Shown one piece after another: positions 8,959 to 21,908 of a stretch of 64,000 nucleotides of DNA (positions are counted from its first letter, which is position 1; each line of letters opens with the position of its first letter). This DNA comes from Phaenicophaeus curvirostris. Its lineage: Eukaryota > Chordata > Aves > Cuculiformes > Cuculidae. The notes under the pieces are model-generated. The model had not been told where the DNA came from. It made no database searches and was given only the letters and a program-made list of their open reading frames with translations. A program made the position numbers and the translations under genes. The stretch covers positions 34,585,276 to 34,649,275 of the forward strand of contig NC_091395.1 of assembly GCF_032191515.1 (NCBI RefSeq), in the 5' to 3' direction.

Positions 8959-11900
8959 GTAAGTAGTGCCTATTACTGTTCAGGCAATGCTTCTTAGTTT
9001 GGCTATCTTACCAATTGTGGCTGGGCTGATTTTAGAAAGTCATGATGTACCTGTCAAGAACAGAAAGAGAAGGAGTAACACACATACAAAACTTCACAAT
9101 TGTGTGCTGAGCTTTATTTATTTTCCTCCGTGTATGCAAATTTAGGCATATATCTGTGATGATGAGACGACAGTTAAACAAAACAGGGCACAACTTAAAT
9201 GGAATCACTCTTTAAAGAGCTGTGTTTCTTTTTGTGTGTCTTTTTTTTTTTCAGAAAACACCATGAGTACTGTCTTACTGCCAAAAACTAGATATTTCAC
9301 TGTTACAAACTCATAAACACCATTAAAATTATTCCGCATTCTAAAGAACCTCAAGTTTCATCTCTGTTTCGCTTAAAAATTACTGATATGAGATACACAC
9401 ACCCTTTCAACACCTTCTCAGAGAAGTGTCTATGTGCCAAAGCCCTGCCTTGAACTAGACTTACTGCTCAATGCTCTCTATCCTATTACAGAATCTGAAA
9501 CTCAGCCATGGTTTAAAGTATTCAAACATTTTAGTTAAGCTGAAGTTGGCTATTATTTTTCCTGGGATAGCTTGACCTTGGCATTTTACCCTGACTACAA
9601 GAGGACCTTGGCATTAAAGTGGGGACAAGAAAGAACTACTGAAATTTTCTTTTCTTGCAATCAAATATCATAATACATTGTATTATTAAAGATGATCCAG
9701 AACACATACTGCAGATAAATTAGTGGTTTTCTCATCTTCCTGAAGTTGCAAAACATCTTACTTTGGTACAACATTCACAATCTAGATACTCAGGGGCTGA
9801 TTTTGAGGATGATTACGTAAGAATTTAGCAAACCACAACATTCTGTGTGACTTGTCTATGGTTATTAAAACCTGCCTATGGTTACAAATACTAAAAGCCA
9901 CAACTATGGATCAAGCACAATAAAAGCTTTAGGATTTATGAATCACAGTTCTAGATTCAGACTCTTCATTCTGCTTTCAATTTTTGGTCGCTTTACTTCA
10001 ATTCCAAAACTATGTATTTTTTTTATTCCAAAGTTTCCTATGTATCTTGAATTTGACTTTGAATAATTGCAGCTAAACCCTGAGCCCACCCAGGACTGAG
10101 AAAGTATAGATTTCTCCTCAGAAACTCCCCAAGGTACCTCATCCAAAAGGCGTCTTCTGGTAATTACTGTATCGAGTTCCTGATCAACTGCAATTGTATT
10201 TACTCTAAATAAAAAGAATAACATATGGTTGTGTTATTGCTGCTCAGTTCAGTCAGACACCCAGAAAAGGGAAGTCTGATTCTCAGTGCCTTTTAAAACT
10301 ATGAGGACTCAAATAACATTTATTTTATTATTTTTTAGGAACAACAAATTCTGTATTTAAAATAAATTTAAGATAAAGAATAGAAGTCATGGAGTTACCT
10401 TGCCTCTCCATGGAGTATTTTGGTATGAATCATAAAAATTGTAGACGTTTTGTCCACCCTTAGGTGGGGCAAGTGGAAATAGGTGGAGTTAAACACACAG
10501 TCCTGCCCTCCATGTTTCTGCTTGCCACTCAACTGCAGCTGGACTGCAAGTGCAGGATCCTTCCACACACGCTTGCTCTCTGCTCCTAGGGGCAGGCACC
10601 AAAATTTCTTAGCCAAACCAACACCCAAGCAAATACCTGCTCTTTACCAGATGTAATCTTGCTGAGAAACCCAGAGCCAGCTACTAACGTGTTGCAGCAA
10701 GCAAGTTGAAAAAAATAGGGTGCTAAAAAGCTGAGCTGTTTATGCCAGAGGAAGACTGAGGTGCCCCATGAGCAGTGTGGAGCTGTGTGAAGTCTCAGGC
10801 AGTACCGACAGCAGCTGGAGAAACAATTGTGGCCCTACTTTTGGAAAGACAAGGCAGAGTGCCATATGGCAGCTGACCAGAAAAGCCAGGGTCTGAACAA
10901 AAGCCCTGAAGAAAGAAGGAAAAAAAAAAAGCCCAAGACCTTAAACAGGGAACTAGTCTTCTGGGGTAACACAGATTTCACTGAGAGATATTTTTAAAAA
11001 TAAGACGTATATGCTGTCTTGCTTTTCTAAAGGGCACATTTTCTCAGATACCTGCACCAAAAATATCACAAAGCATTACTGTATTTGTAAATCAGACAGC
11101 CACTAAGAACAACCAAAAAAAAAAAAAAGAGCAACTTTCTTCAAGGGGAGTTTGATGTGCTGTTTAGACTGTTCTGTCATTTTTCTTGTCTCTCTTCATA
11201 ATCCCTATGTAACCCAGAAACGACCAGTAAAAAAGAGAGACCCTCTGCTTATTTAATTACTTCCTGAAAATTTGACAACTACTACTTCGGTCTCATTGGA
11301 TAATCTACTTTTAAATTGCCTAGTCTTTCAAAGACAGCATAATTATTTGAGTACACTCACTTCCCTAGCTATACATCATGCCTATCAAAATTAAATGCTT
11401 CCAACATACCATTGCAGTGTTTTAACGTTTCACTTCTGTAATACATTTAACAGTAAATTGATCCTATACATCCTTTTTAACAAATCTTCATACCTTAAGC
11501 AGTAAAATGCAATTAGAAGTTGGCTCTTTTTTCTCTGATGAGAGAATAAAGTTATTTAAGGAATGCTAAAGAGACTTATAAAATACAAAGCTTGGCGGGA
11601 ATGTCTGTTATGTTCACAAATTATTTCCTTTATTTCTGCTTAGAAAACAAGACTTTCATTAATACAACTAATTTCTGAACAAAATATATAAGCAGACATT
11701 AACTTCTTGAATTTACAGTTTTGCTCCACATGTAATCAGAATAATAAATGTTATCTCAAGGAAACAGATGTGATTTTCTTCTGAAATTTTGTGAATATTT
11801 TCTTTTCACAAAGAAAAAAAAGGAAGAAAAAGCAATTTAGTGTAATCATTTAGCAGGCTACTCCACTGAGCTGGGAATATGTCAGTTTTTAGAGATATTA

Positions 11901-14691
11901 TTTTTCTGTGATCCACATGATTTCCACTTTTGTATCATCAGAAAACAAGATACTCTCTTAACAACACGTATTGATTAGTCATCAAAAGACGCACTAAGCA
12001 CATATTCAAGGCGCAGTCACTGCAGTAAGGGTATGTATATTTTCCAAAACTGAAAGATTATCCCACAATACTTGGGTTTCTCCTGTAAAGACATGGGAAG
12101 TCATGAACACAGACCTCTCTCCCAGTTATTAGCATTGGTTTTCAGCTTTACTCTCTCAGTATATTCTGAATTGGAGGGTTGCTTTTTTGTTTGTTTGTAG
12201 TGAGATATGTCATTAACCCATGTTTTCAAAAAAGAGAGCGGTTTTATTTGCAGGAATGTATGCAGACTTTCAATGGTAGATCCTGTTGGTATATACACCA
12301 CATGTGTGTGTGTGCATGCAAGCCAGAAGTTTGTCTACAGCACATGTGCAGGTCAATCCAACGTGAGCAAAACCAAAAGCAAAGGGGGTAAAGAAATAGC
12401 ACTTAAAGAAAAGGAAAAAGATATCTTCCCCTCCCCACTCCCCCGCCCTTGGTTCTAAATCATCACAAAGACTGCAATATCCTGTTATCTATTGTAGTAA
12501 CATCATATACAAAATAGAGAAACAAATGTTGCTCTTCTGTGAAGGGAGATAGCAAAAGATTGATTCAATAAAGAGAAAAAAAAAACTGAGAAGATAAGAA
12601 ATACATTGTTTAAGCAGTACTCAGGAAAATCACAGGCTCACATAACTTTTAAGCAACTCAAATTTTTTCACGTTGGCTGTTACGGTGTCTTAAGAAGCAA
12701 ACAGTATAGATACGAGATGAAAGACAAATAAGTGTCATTGGATGTCTGGTTGCTGCAAACCTGGTTCTAAAGCACATTATCAACCTAGTGGAGAAAAGGT
12801 TTGTACCCTGATCTTCATTTTTTTTATCTTACTGCAGACCTAAAAAAGACAGAAATAATGGAATAAAAAGCACCAACTGAGTATGTTCTTGCGGAGTTGA
12901 TAACAAATGCATTTCACCCTAAAGAGAGAATACTGCTCACCAAGGATTGGAGTTGATTTAAAACATCTATCCGGAGTGCCTCTTTAATTCTGTTACTATG
13001 GCAACCTAATGGCAATTAAGCAGATATTAGGAAGTCAAAAGTATAAAGACATAACATTAAATGATGAGAAAATAGTGATAACACTTCAGACAACATTTTT
13101 TTAATGTAATGTCAAAGATTTAATACTGGTTGCCTACCTGTTTCTAAAATTTTGATTCCTGATTTCATTGATTTGCCAAATCAAATTTCATCTTCTCTCA
13201 TACCTTAAATATGCTTAGATGTTCAGGAAATGTTCAAAATGGAAAATCTTATTAGAACTTATGAAACTTTGGCAGAAATAACATAAAATATCAAATAGGA
13301 TGCATGAATAAATCTTTCCCCTTCCCCTACTACAGGATAAAGGCAAAACAATGTGCACAAAATGAAAACTGATACACAAGGAAATATTCAGGCACAGTCT
13401 ACAGAACTCGCAAGAATAAGCTTGAGTCCAGGAGCATTTGTAAGCTCGGGAAAGAGTGGCACTAATCAACTATGCACACATTAAAAAATTTTACAGCTTA
13501 GGGCTCCTGAACAAAAGCATTAGAGGTATATGTCTACAATTGGTCTCTGAGGCTCTTATTTGGCCCCTAATGAAGTCTGGCCAACAATTCTCGTTAATGC
13601 TAGTGGGAAGGATACTGCACCTCTGAAAACTGCATTACTTATCAAGCTGCCTGAATAAAATGTTTGGTTAGACAGAAGGCATATTAAAGGGAGAGAAAAA
13701 ATCTCCATATCCTGACATCTGGGTACACACTTTCAGTGCACTTGGTCTGTTGTTCATAGTCGATGCCTTTTTTTTCTGTGGGTAACATAGTAACAGCTTT
13801 TACTTTACTCAGTACTCAATGGCATGCACAGCCTCTCTCAGTTTTTGAGCTTTATATTTTATCAGTGGCTTAGAGACAGTGCGTATGTAGATTAACCTAA
13901 ATTGTTATGGGGCAAAAAAACCCCAAAACCCTAACATTATAATTCGTTTGAATTTATTTGATTTTTATTGTAGTTAGTTGATTTTGCTTAATCATCATCA
14001 GATTTGGAAAATAAAGGTATCTCAAATTCCTGTGAAAAATTGAAGCAAAATGCTTCTACTCAGAAAAGTATACCTAACAGTTTCTACCGAGTATCCTATG
14101 CTTGCTTAATTTTTAGGGTCAGAATAGTCATGATAGAATTAAATTACTGTTCTGAACTGAGTCATCCTCAGTGATTTATAAAAATGGATTAGATCTTAAA
14201 AATCAATCATTCTAAATGAAAGTATTCCAGGTGACACCCCAGCTGGAATTAATATTTAATTAAGTACAATAATTTCAAAAGTGAAAAAATAACTTCTTCA
14301 GTAACTTATGCACATGTATTTTGTCTTTCCAAATTTTCTTAAATCATATAGAAACTTTATATCGTAGCTGCCAGTCAAGTTCTTTACTTTTGTTTCAGTC
14401 TTAGTTATCAAATTCATGTTATGCTGAGTTGCCATACAAAGTAATAATTAACTACTCCTAAGCATATGATCCATCTTAAAAACCATGTACTAAATTTAAT
14501 TTTAAAATAGAAGTTTGACCCAGAAGTTCTCAGATGCCTGCAAAAGAAGTTGTTCTAATAGCGGCTTACAATATCAATGAATATATTTAAAAAAAAAAAA
14601 ATTTCTTTTTCTTTCCTGGTTTCATTCACTCTTCATTTTTTTTTCTTGAAGTTTAGAATGTTATTTCCTATTTCTTCTAAAACCACTTACC

Positions 14692-14896
14692 TCTAACAGG
14701 GCATTGCAGATCAGCCATACAACAATCATGTTCCTGAGATATGAATATTTTTCTTGGGTTTAAATTTGTTCTTGTTACATGCATACTTCTGGGGGCAAGG
14801 CCCAGGAGAAATAGTAATTTTAGTGAAATCTGTTTCCAAATTGATCCTAAGCCAGCATTTTGTGAAGCAAGTACTTTTGTAAGAGAGATAGTATTC
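14692..14896 (-). other. Candidate minus-strand exon (weak)
   Basis: On the minus strand an acceptor (CTATCTCTGCAG, exon start 14896) and a strong donor (AGAG then GTAAGT, exon end 14692) bound 205 bp. A 71-codon minus frame partly overlaps but is not recognisable. Such pairs arise by chance in AT-rich DNA. Confidence 0.1.
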
Positions 14897-15693
14897 CTGC
14901 AGAGATAGAGTGCCGTGAAAGAGGAGCAACTCCGCTACCATAGTCAGACAAGTATTTCCTTATTCTTGGAAAAATGAAATAAAATAACTTTATAAGTAAA
15001 TGTAATAAGCTGTTTTTAATAATGAGTGATTTTGTGACGACTTGCAATAAAAATAAAAGCCCATTGGGCAAAGGATCCCTCTTCCCTTAAATGATTTCTT
15101 TTTACTTCTTTATTTTTGACTTTGAAGAAGGATAAGAATTATTTCTTTAAACAACTGAGTGCAGATTAAAATTAACACTGTATGTTTCAATTATTATCAG
15201 CTCATCAGGGAATCAAAAGAGTTATTATCTTTTTAATTAAAATATTTTTATCAGATAACCTAAGCCTCAAAAGCCATATATTTGAATTTAATTTAAAAAA
15301 ATTTCTGGTTGTGATCATTGTTAAGAATTAATATACCAAATAAAATATGGGAAGAAAGGAGGTAAGGGGAGGTTATATAGTGTTACTTGATAAAAGGAGA
15401 CAGTAATATTTAAAATGAGGTAAGTGTTACACCGATTTATGATGTATTTTATCTTCTAGAGAAACCCTAGTTTATCGTAGTGTCATTCAGTTTGAAACGT
15501 CAGCTGTATATCTTTCTGCTTTTGAATGCAATTCTAGGTTGAAAGGAAAAGGTTTGCAGTGATGTGATGTATAAGCAGATCAAAAGCTTGGCATTTTTTC
15601 CTGAATAATTCACTTTTATATTGAAACATTTTTGTTGCCATAAATATATAAATATTATAAATATCTTATAAATATCTTGAAAGAATATTAATT

Positions 15694-15758
15694 AATAACA
15701 CTTAACATGCTTGTCATCTTCAGGGTGCTGTACAAACATCTATTAATCAGAAAGGATG
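15694..15758 (+). repeat. Relic resembling an ancient amniote SINE/LINE repeat
   Basis: The string 'CATCTTCAGGGTGCTGTACA' (15714-15733) followed by AACATCTATTAATC resembles the widespread amniote repeat segment 'catcttcaaagcgctttaca ... aacattaattaatc', known from MIR-like and related elements. Assignment is from memory and the copy is short and diverged. Confidence 0.35.
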
Positions 15759-15759
15759 A

Positions 15760-18630
15760 AAAAGTTACTTTTGTTTTAGTCCCCACTTAAATTATTCTGT
15801 AAACATCCTCCTCCTTAACCAACTAGCACCAGGAATTGTATTTTTTTTCTAGATTTTGAAAACAAAATATCTTCGTACTTAGTCTGTTTTCCTTTATATC
15901 CATATAACATTTCTATCAGAAGTCTTGCCAGTATAAAAGCTGTTTAGTTTGTAAGAAAGCAGAAATGCTTGAATGGTGACCTTATAAAAATAGTACCCAA
16001 CTATCAAAATGGTGCTAATGGGTTTATTCTCAGGATATACTCCATAAATTGTGTATGTGCTTAAAAGCAGCACAATCCTCCTCGTTGTTCTGCTCAAAAC
16101 CAAACAAAAGATATTAGAAAGAAATATCCAGAATGAAAATAAAAAGCTCACAATACCAATACTAAATACTAAATACAGCAGGACAAAGCAAATTAGCCTC
16201 TAAGTCACACCTAATCTAATCATTCAAAAGCAAGTTACCAGCCAAGGGCCAAACTAGTCCATGTGTTGCAAGCAGTGCGCACAGCATGGCAAGCAAAGGT
16301 GGCACTTTGTTTCAGCTGCATTTGGTGCACAAGACGAAAATGATCTGCCTTTTAAGGACAGCACTGAGTGTTGTGTTATATTTTTGGGGTTTTTTTTTTG
16401 TTTCTTTTTAAAACTTAAACTATAAGTCCAAGGATCCAAGAGCTGCTGTGGCTGAAGGAGGAAAGATGGCACCATTATGCAGAGAAGCAGGATCTCTTTT
16501 CTTTCCAGGTTTCTACCTCCCACTGATTTCCAAATATCAAAAAAGCAACAAAATGTCACTTCTTGGTGATAGCCCACTAGATATGCTGTTGGTTCCAAGC
16601 TTCTAGGGTTATATCAGTGGACTATTTACCATCCAAAATCACATCAAAATCATGATGTGCTGATCCCAGTGTTTGAGGACATTTATCCATCCTATTTCTG
16701 TATGTGCACACATATATCCAATGCAGAATATATTTCTACTTTGGATTTCAGAGATTTAATAGTATACACACAATTCTAAGAATTTTAAAAAGGAAAAAAA
16801 CCCACCATGGTCTTCATTTGTACTGTCAGTGTGTTATTTTGCTTTGTGTGAGATAAGCCAGCCCCCTTGAGCACCATCGTTTATTTCCATTTGCAGCAGT
16901 TTGTAGGATAATGTGTAGTTGTAGCCTAAGGATTATAGTTACCTGACACAGTTGCCAGCACACTTTATTAAAAAAGTGCCAGCCTGAAGTCCTGTGATGT
17001 TCCACTTTTCATATTTAGAAAACAACTTTTGGTCTATCTTACACTACATTCATTCATTTTTCATATCTCGCAGCTTGTTTCCAGAGTAAATGGGATAATA
17101 GCTATTGTAATCTATAAACAATTAACATATTTCTCTCATGGGAATTCAGTTTTTGGCTTCTATATGTTAGCATCAATGTCTCAGATGTAAGTAGAAGAAA
17201 AGAAATCACAACTGAACCAGAAGGATTAATATTTATTATTCTTACATTTTTTAAAAGCCAAATTTTTCTTATTAAGGGAAAGAAGAAGCTTGCATGAATC
17301 TTCCAGAGACCTCAGATTACAATTTAAGCTCATTATGTTGGATAATGAATTATTATGCACTCATATGTGTTCTGAGGATTTATGTGAGAATAGTTCAGAC
17401 ATGTACGATAACAGCATTTTGCTGATGCATATATAATCACTTAGCGTCTCATCACATCAACCTATTGGATCCATTGGGCCCATTCCAAATCAGATAAATG
17501 CAAAAGGAGAGTCTTCTACTGACTTGGGGTGTTTTGGGCTACTGAAGCAAGCAGCTCTTGAAGACATTTTCAGGCCTTGTCTTGGTCAGACTCGTAGACA
17601 CATTGAGAGTTTGGAACAAATTTGTAAGTGTCACTGAGTCTTTAAGTTTTATCTGTTACTTTTCCACTGAGTAGCTCTCAGTTTATAGTCTGGATCATTT
17701 ATGCACTCATCCAGACAGACATTACATACATGGATGCACACAAAGACGTAGTTCTTGAAGTCTTATTTAGCAAATAAAATGTATACTTTTCTGACTCCCT
17801 TACAGGACTCTGGCAGGGGGGTAAAAAAAAAAAAAAAGACATTTCTTTCTTTAAGATCTTCTCTGGACTAGAAAGATTCTTCAAAGACCCAAACTATAGC
17901 AGTGACCTAGTTCATTACTGAACAGACAATGAAGCAGAAGCAAGTAGTATCCCTTGATTCCTCCTTCGGTGGTTCACTGTTAGAGAAGCATCTGTTTGCC
18001 TGCTACTTGCTAAGTTTCCATCAAGGGAGAAAATACATAGAACTTTGCAATGTTTGATGTTGCACTGTCAACAAGTTACAGTCACTATTAGGAAAGGAAA
18101 GCAATTATAATTTAGGTATTTGTACAACAGTCAAATTACTATAGGTTCCCCTTTCTTTTCCTCTTTCAAAAAGAAATGTTATGCTTTTCTGAAACACTGA
18201 GTTATCCTACTGAATAAAAGGAGACAGATACATAATCAGGGTCTCACCTTTCCCTTTTTCACTGTCTTATCAAGCTGACTGGAGTTTTGGCTGCTGAGTT
18301 ATAGAGAAGAATTTTGCAGACAAACCCTTCTTTTGCCCTCAGTAGAGGGTGGAAGGCAAATGTGAAGGAGCAAATCGCTCGTTTGTAATTGATCTGGATG
18401 TATGAATTATAAGACAGTCCAACAAGCACAGAACAGTCAAAAGACACCATGCATTCACCAGGGAACAGGAGAATTTATCCCTGCACAATTCTGAAAAACT
18501 TTTTTTTATATTTTGATGTAGCATGTTCTTTCCTTCTCATTGGTTTGTAGTATTCATTTATTCGTATCCAAACCAAACAAAGCACAAACCCCCGGCATTT
18601 AGCAGTATCATAGCTGTTGTCAGCCCCAAC
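15760..18630. other. Gene-free AT-rich DNA
   Basis: Short chance frames only (up to 114 codons minus at 16254-16598). The interval 16850-17000 has fewer homopolymers and mixed composition and could be a conserved noncoding element; no proof. A poly-A/G purine run lies at 17814-17838. Confidence 0.5.
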
Positions 18631-18635
18631 ACTTA

Positions 18636-18768
18636 ATCACCTGTGTTTTACAAAAGGTGAACCCAGACCACAGAGAGACTGACATTTACCATGGTCAAAT
18701 GAGCAAGTAGAAAAACTAAAAATAAATCTTCTATTCAAGACTCCTTTAACCAGCTGCTAAGGATTTAG
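18636..18768 (+). repeat. MIR-like ancient SINE relic
   Basis: Word order matches the common ancient amniote repeat. 'CCTGTGTTTTACAAAAGGTG' (18640-18659) corresponds to the 'cccattttacagatg' part. A cacagagag-type word at 18670-18677, then 'CCATGGTCAAATGAGCAAGT' (18689-18708), corresponds to 'cccaaggtcacacagcaagt'. 'TTCAAGACTCCTTTAACCAG' (18734-18753) corresponds to the 'ggtctcctgactcccagtcc' end. The sequence is heavily diverged. The call rests on preserved order of several blocks, not on a search. Confidence 0.45.
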
Positions 18769-18769
18769 G

Positions 18770-21700
18770 CACGTATCCGTATCTTTCCAGTCACATACTG
18801 TGTCCTTAGAATCTGAAGGCCCAAAAGGGCCACCTTCATTCAAATACATTTCAATTACAAGAGAAACTTTGACTTGTTTGCTATGCTTCACTTGATATTC
18901 TACCTCCAGGGCTATGTTGAAAATGATCTTACGTAAGAGTTTACATTCGTAATCCATCATGGCAGAGGGAAACCAAAACAACAGATTCTTTCCCACTTTG
19001 TTCTGAAGGGCTGCTCTTGTTCTATGTTGTGTTCTCAGGAAAGAACCTGTGATGAAGTCAGGTTAGGACTATAAGAACCACAAAACACACACTCCCCCCA
19101 AAAAATCCCAACCCTGGAAATAGACATTTGCAAATCATTTGCAAGAATCAAACAGCTTAAAAATGAATAAAATAACTTTTCTTCAAAGCTTAAGGGCCTT
19201 TTTAATGCCTGGTTATCAGGTAACAAGGCCCGCTGAAATATCACAAGTATCATATTTGGACGAGCATAAACATTAATATATGTGCTCATTATTTCTTTTT
19301 AGAAGTAAAACTTATATTTTGTTTCAGTGAAGACTACCTTTAATACAGATTTCTTTTCCCTTCCAGCTTCTTTCTGCACCTATATGTATAATATTCCAGG
19401 ACCGTGCAAAATAATATTATTACTTACCAGAATTGGAGAAATCACACCCTGAAGCTGATAATGAAGACCTCCCTCATTCTACTTGTCAGCCAAAGAAAGG
19501 AAATTGCAAACCAACGCATTCTTACCTTACAAAGTGAGATAGTAAATAAATATGACACAGCAGGTTTAATGATAAGAAGTCAATGAATTGGTAAAAACCT
19601 TGAGTTCTGAAGTGTTCTTATTATCACCAGATCTAAGCCAGTTTTGTTAAACAGGTCTTATTCTTCAGTGAGAGAAGCAAGGATGGAAGCTTTACAATAG
19701 CCTTCGCTTCTTCTTGATAAACAGCAAAAATGCTCAGTGGAAATGTTCATCTTCTTTATGATTGAAAAATGAACCTTTAATGTAGTTTTTGTTTACCATG
19801 TCACAAGTGCAGCATTGGAAGTTGTTGCCAAAGAATCATTGGAACAGGCATCACTAAAGCAGGGTCAGCCAGCCAGCTCTTTGAAAATGATTCAATTCCT
19901 CTAGTCTTATGACAAAATAATATCCAGTGGCTCCAGCTTGAAGCCTGGTTAATACATCTGTCCAGAACACATAATTACTTGGTCATAACATTCCCCCGGC
20001 CACCAGCCAACAAACCAATCAGCATTTCTTCCTAACTCACTAGAATTTTTGCTGTGTCAAACTGTTTGATCTCTAGGTAGTAAAAATGCAAAAAATGGAA
20101 TGACACTGTGCTGGAAGGCTTTAATTTAATATAGTTTCTCATGGAAATTAAATCTGAAAAGAAACATGTTTTTGTTGACATTGCTGAAGTTGAGATTTTC
20201 ATTCTGCTTCAGGAATAATATTAACATATCTATCTTGCAGCTTTCTTCTTATCTCTTTACTAGCTAAGATTCTACGATGTAATCCCTTTTTCATTTACTG
20301 CTTTCAAAAGGAAACTTTGGTTTATGAGAAAGTGAAATGATCCCAGCAAGTTTAAAAGGCTGTTACATATGTAACTAACAGGGAATATGCTGTGTACACT
20401 GTGCATGGAAATGAAACCAAAAGAGATGAAACACAGTCTGAATTTACACAGATGCTACTGGCCACAGTCCTCCAAGCTTTTTTTGTGGAAGTGTATGTTT
20501 AATTTTCTGAAGCTAAATTTTGAAAACTCTGATCTGGATCCTGAGGCACTAGAATTTATAAAAGCTTTGTATTGCTTACACTAGGACACAGGATCAAGAG
20601 AACTGTAGCACTGTACTTACTTCCCATGTACATCATGTGCCAAAACAGCAGCCAGGAAAGCATTTTATGCACGTTCCAGAGTAATTCAATCTTTTCTCTA
20701 TATAGATATTGTATTTCTAAAATGACAAAATAAATAATGAAAATTTCTGTGTTGAAGAACTTACTCAACATCCTCAACTGTGCAACTGCAAAGGACCAAC
20801 ATGATTTCCAAGATCATAATATATTTATTGATCAATTGCTGTGGCATTACACAGTATCTTTTTTTCACTCTGTCTATAGATCAACAAACACCTTTAGCTC
20901 ATGGCTGATATTTAGAATTTAAAGGCACTACAGGAATGCAAATAAAGAACTATGTACCTCCCCTGTCCACAATGAATATTAGTCATTCATTCTGGGAAAT
21001 AAGAAATAAACAATTTCCCTAGTGTCCTTCATAACAGCCACACCAGACACATTGGCTATGTCTAGACTAGTGCATGGTTGAACACAGTAAGATGTCTCTG
21101 TTCATCCTACACAAGAGACTGGAAGGAAGAGGTTGTAGCTCTCATCTGGCTTCTGCATACAGGTTTCCTCACCACAGGAAAAAAGGACACAGAAGAAGGA
21201 GAGACTGGGGAGGATCAGTCTTCTAAATGGAGCTAAAAAGTGGTCAGTGTTGACTCAGAATATTTCCTGATTTAGACTTTGCTGTTTATTCCTCATTAGC
21301 ATCAAATCTCTGAGATTTAGCACTGATTCTGTGCAAAACTGGGTTTTAAGGGATCCAAACAGCATATTCAGAATTTTTGGCCTACTACAATACAGAAATT
21401 GTTAAATATTTCAAAGGTCGATAGTTTGATTCCATAGTTGTTAATAATAGTTTCATACATTTCAACATCAACAAAGATTTTATGCACTTAGGCATCAAAG
21501 AACTGTGACAGAACTGCAAAATGGTTCATTATAATCACAAAGAATGCCAAGAAAGGATGGCATACTTATCATGTATATCAGTTTCTTCTTGAAAGCATCC
21601 TTAATTTCCTGAATCTAAACATTCAAACTATTATGCTTAAAAGCAAAGGTGATGCTTTACAGTTTGAGCAAAATGGGAAAACATTGTATAATTTGTACCT

Positions 21701-21905
21701 CCCAGAGGATACTTAAAAAATACTAAGCCTGATGCATAAAGTTTGGAAATGTCAGAATAACGTTGCCTGAATTCATGCAACCTACCTGCATCAGTCACTT
21801 CTGAGCAAATGCACTTTTATGCAGCTTTAATCTTATGATCCTGCATCAGTTTTTCAACAGAACTCCTATTTTATTTGCTGAAAGCATAATACTGCATTTT
21901 TAATG
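18770..21905. other. Gene-free AT-rich DNA
   Basis: Only small frames (up to 84 codons). A strong isolated minus donor context occurs at 19425-19434 (TCTG then GTAAGT). No repeat family or RNA gene is recognised. Confidence 0.55.
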
Positions 21906-21908
21906 TCT

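Larger units (their letters stand above)
6840..15690. other. Gene-free AT-rich DNA
   Basis: No recognisable coding exon, RNA gene or repeat family. The longest frame is 172 codons on the minus strand (8428-8946), overlapping a plus frame of 91 codons; neither resembles a known protein. Simple sequence includes a T-run at 9240-9252, poly-A at 10920-10930 and 11115-11128, a (GT)n run near 12304-12314, and a pyrimidine/C-rich stretch at 12425-12450. Isolated splice-like words are present but unpaired, except as noted for 8393-8958 and 14692-14896. Confidence 0.55.

Noticed and set aside
18341..18355. Third CTCF-like word (CAGTAGAGGGTGG)
   Set aside because: At least two core mismatches to CCASYAGRKGGC.
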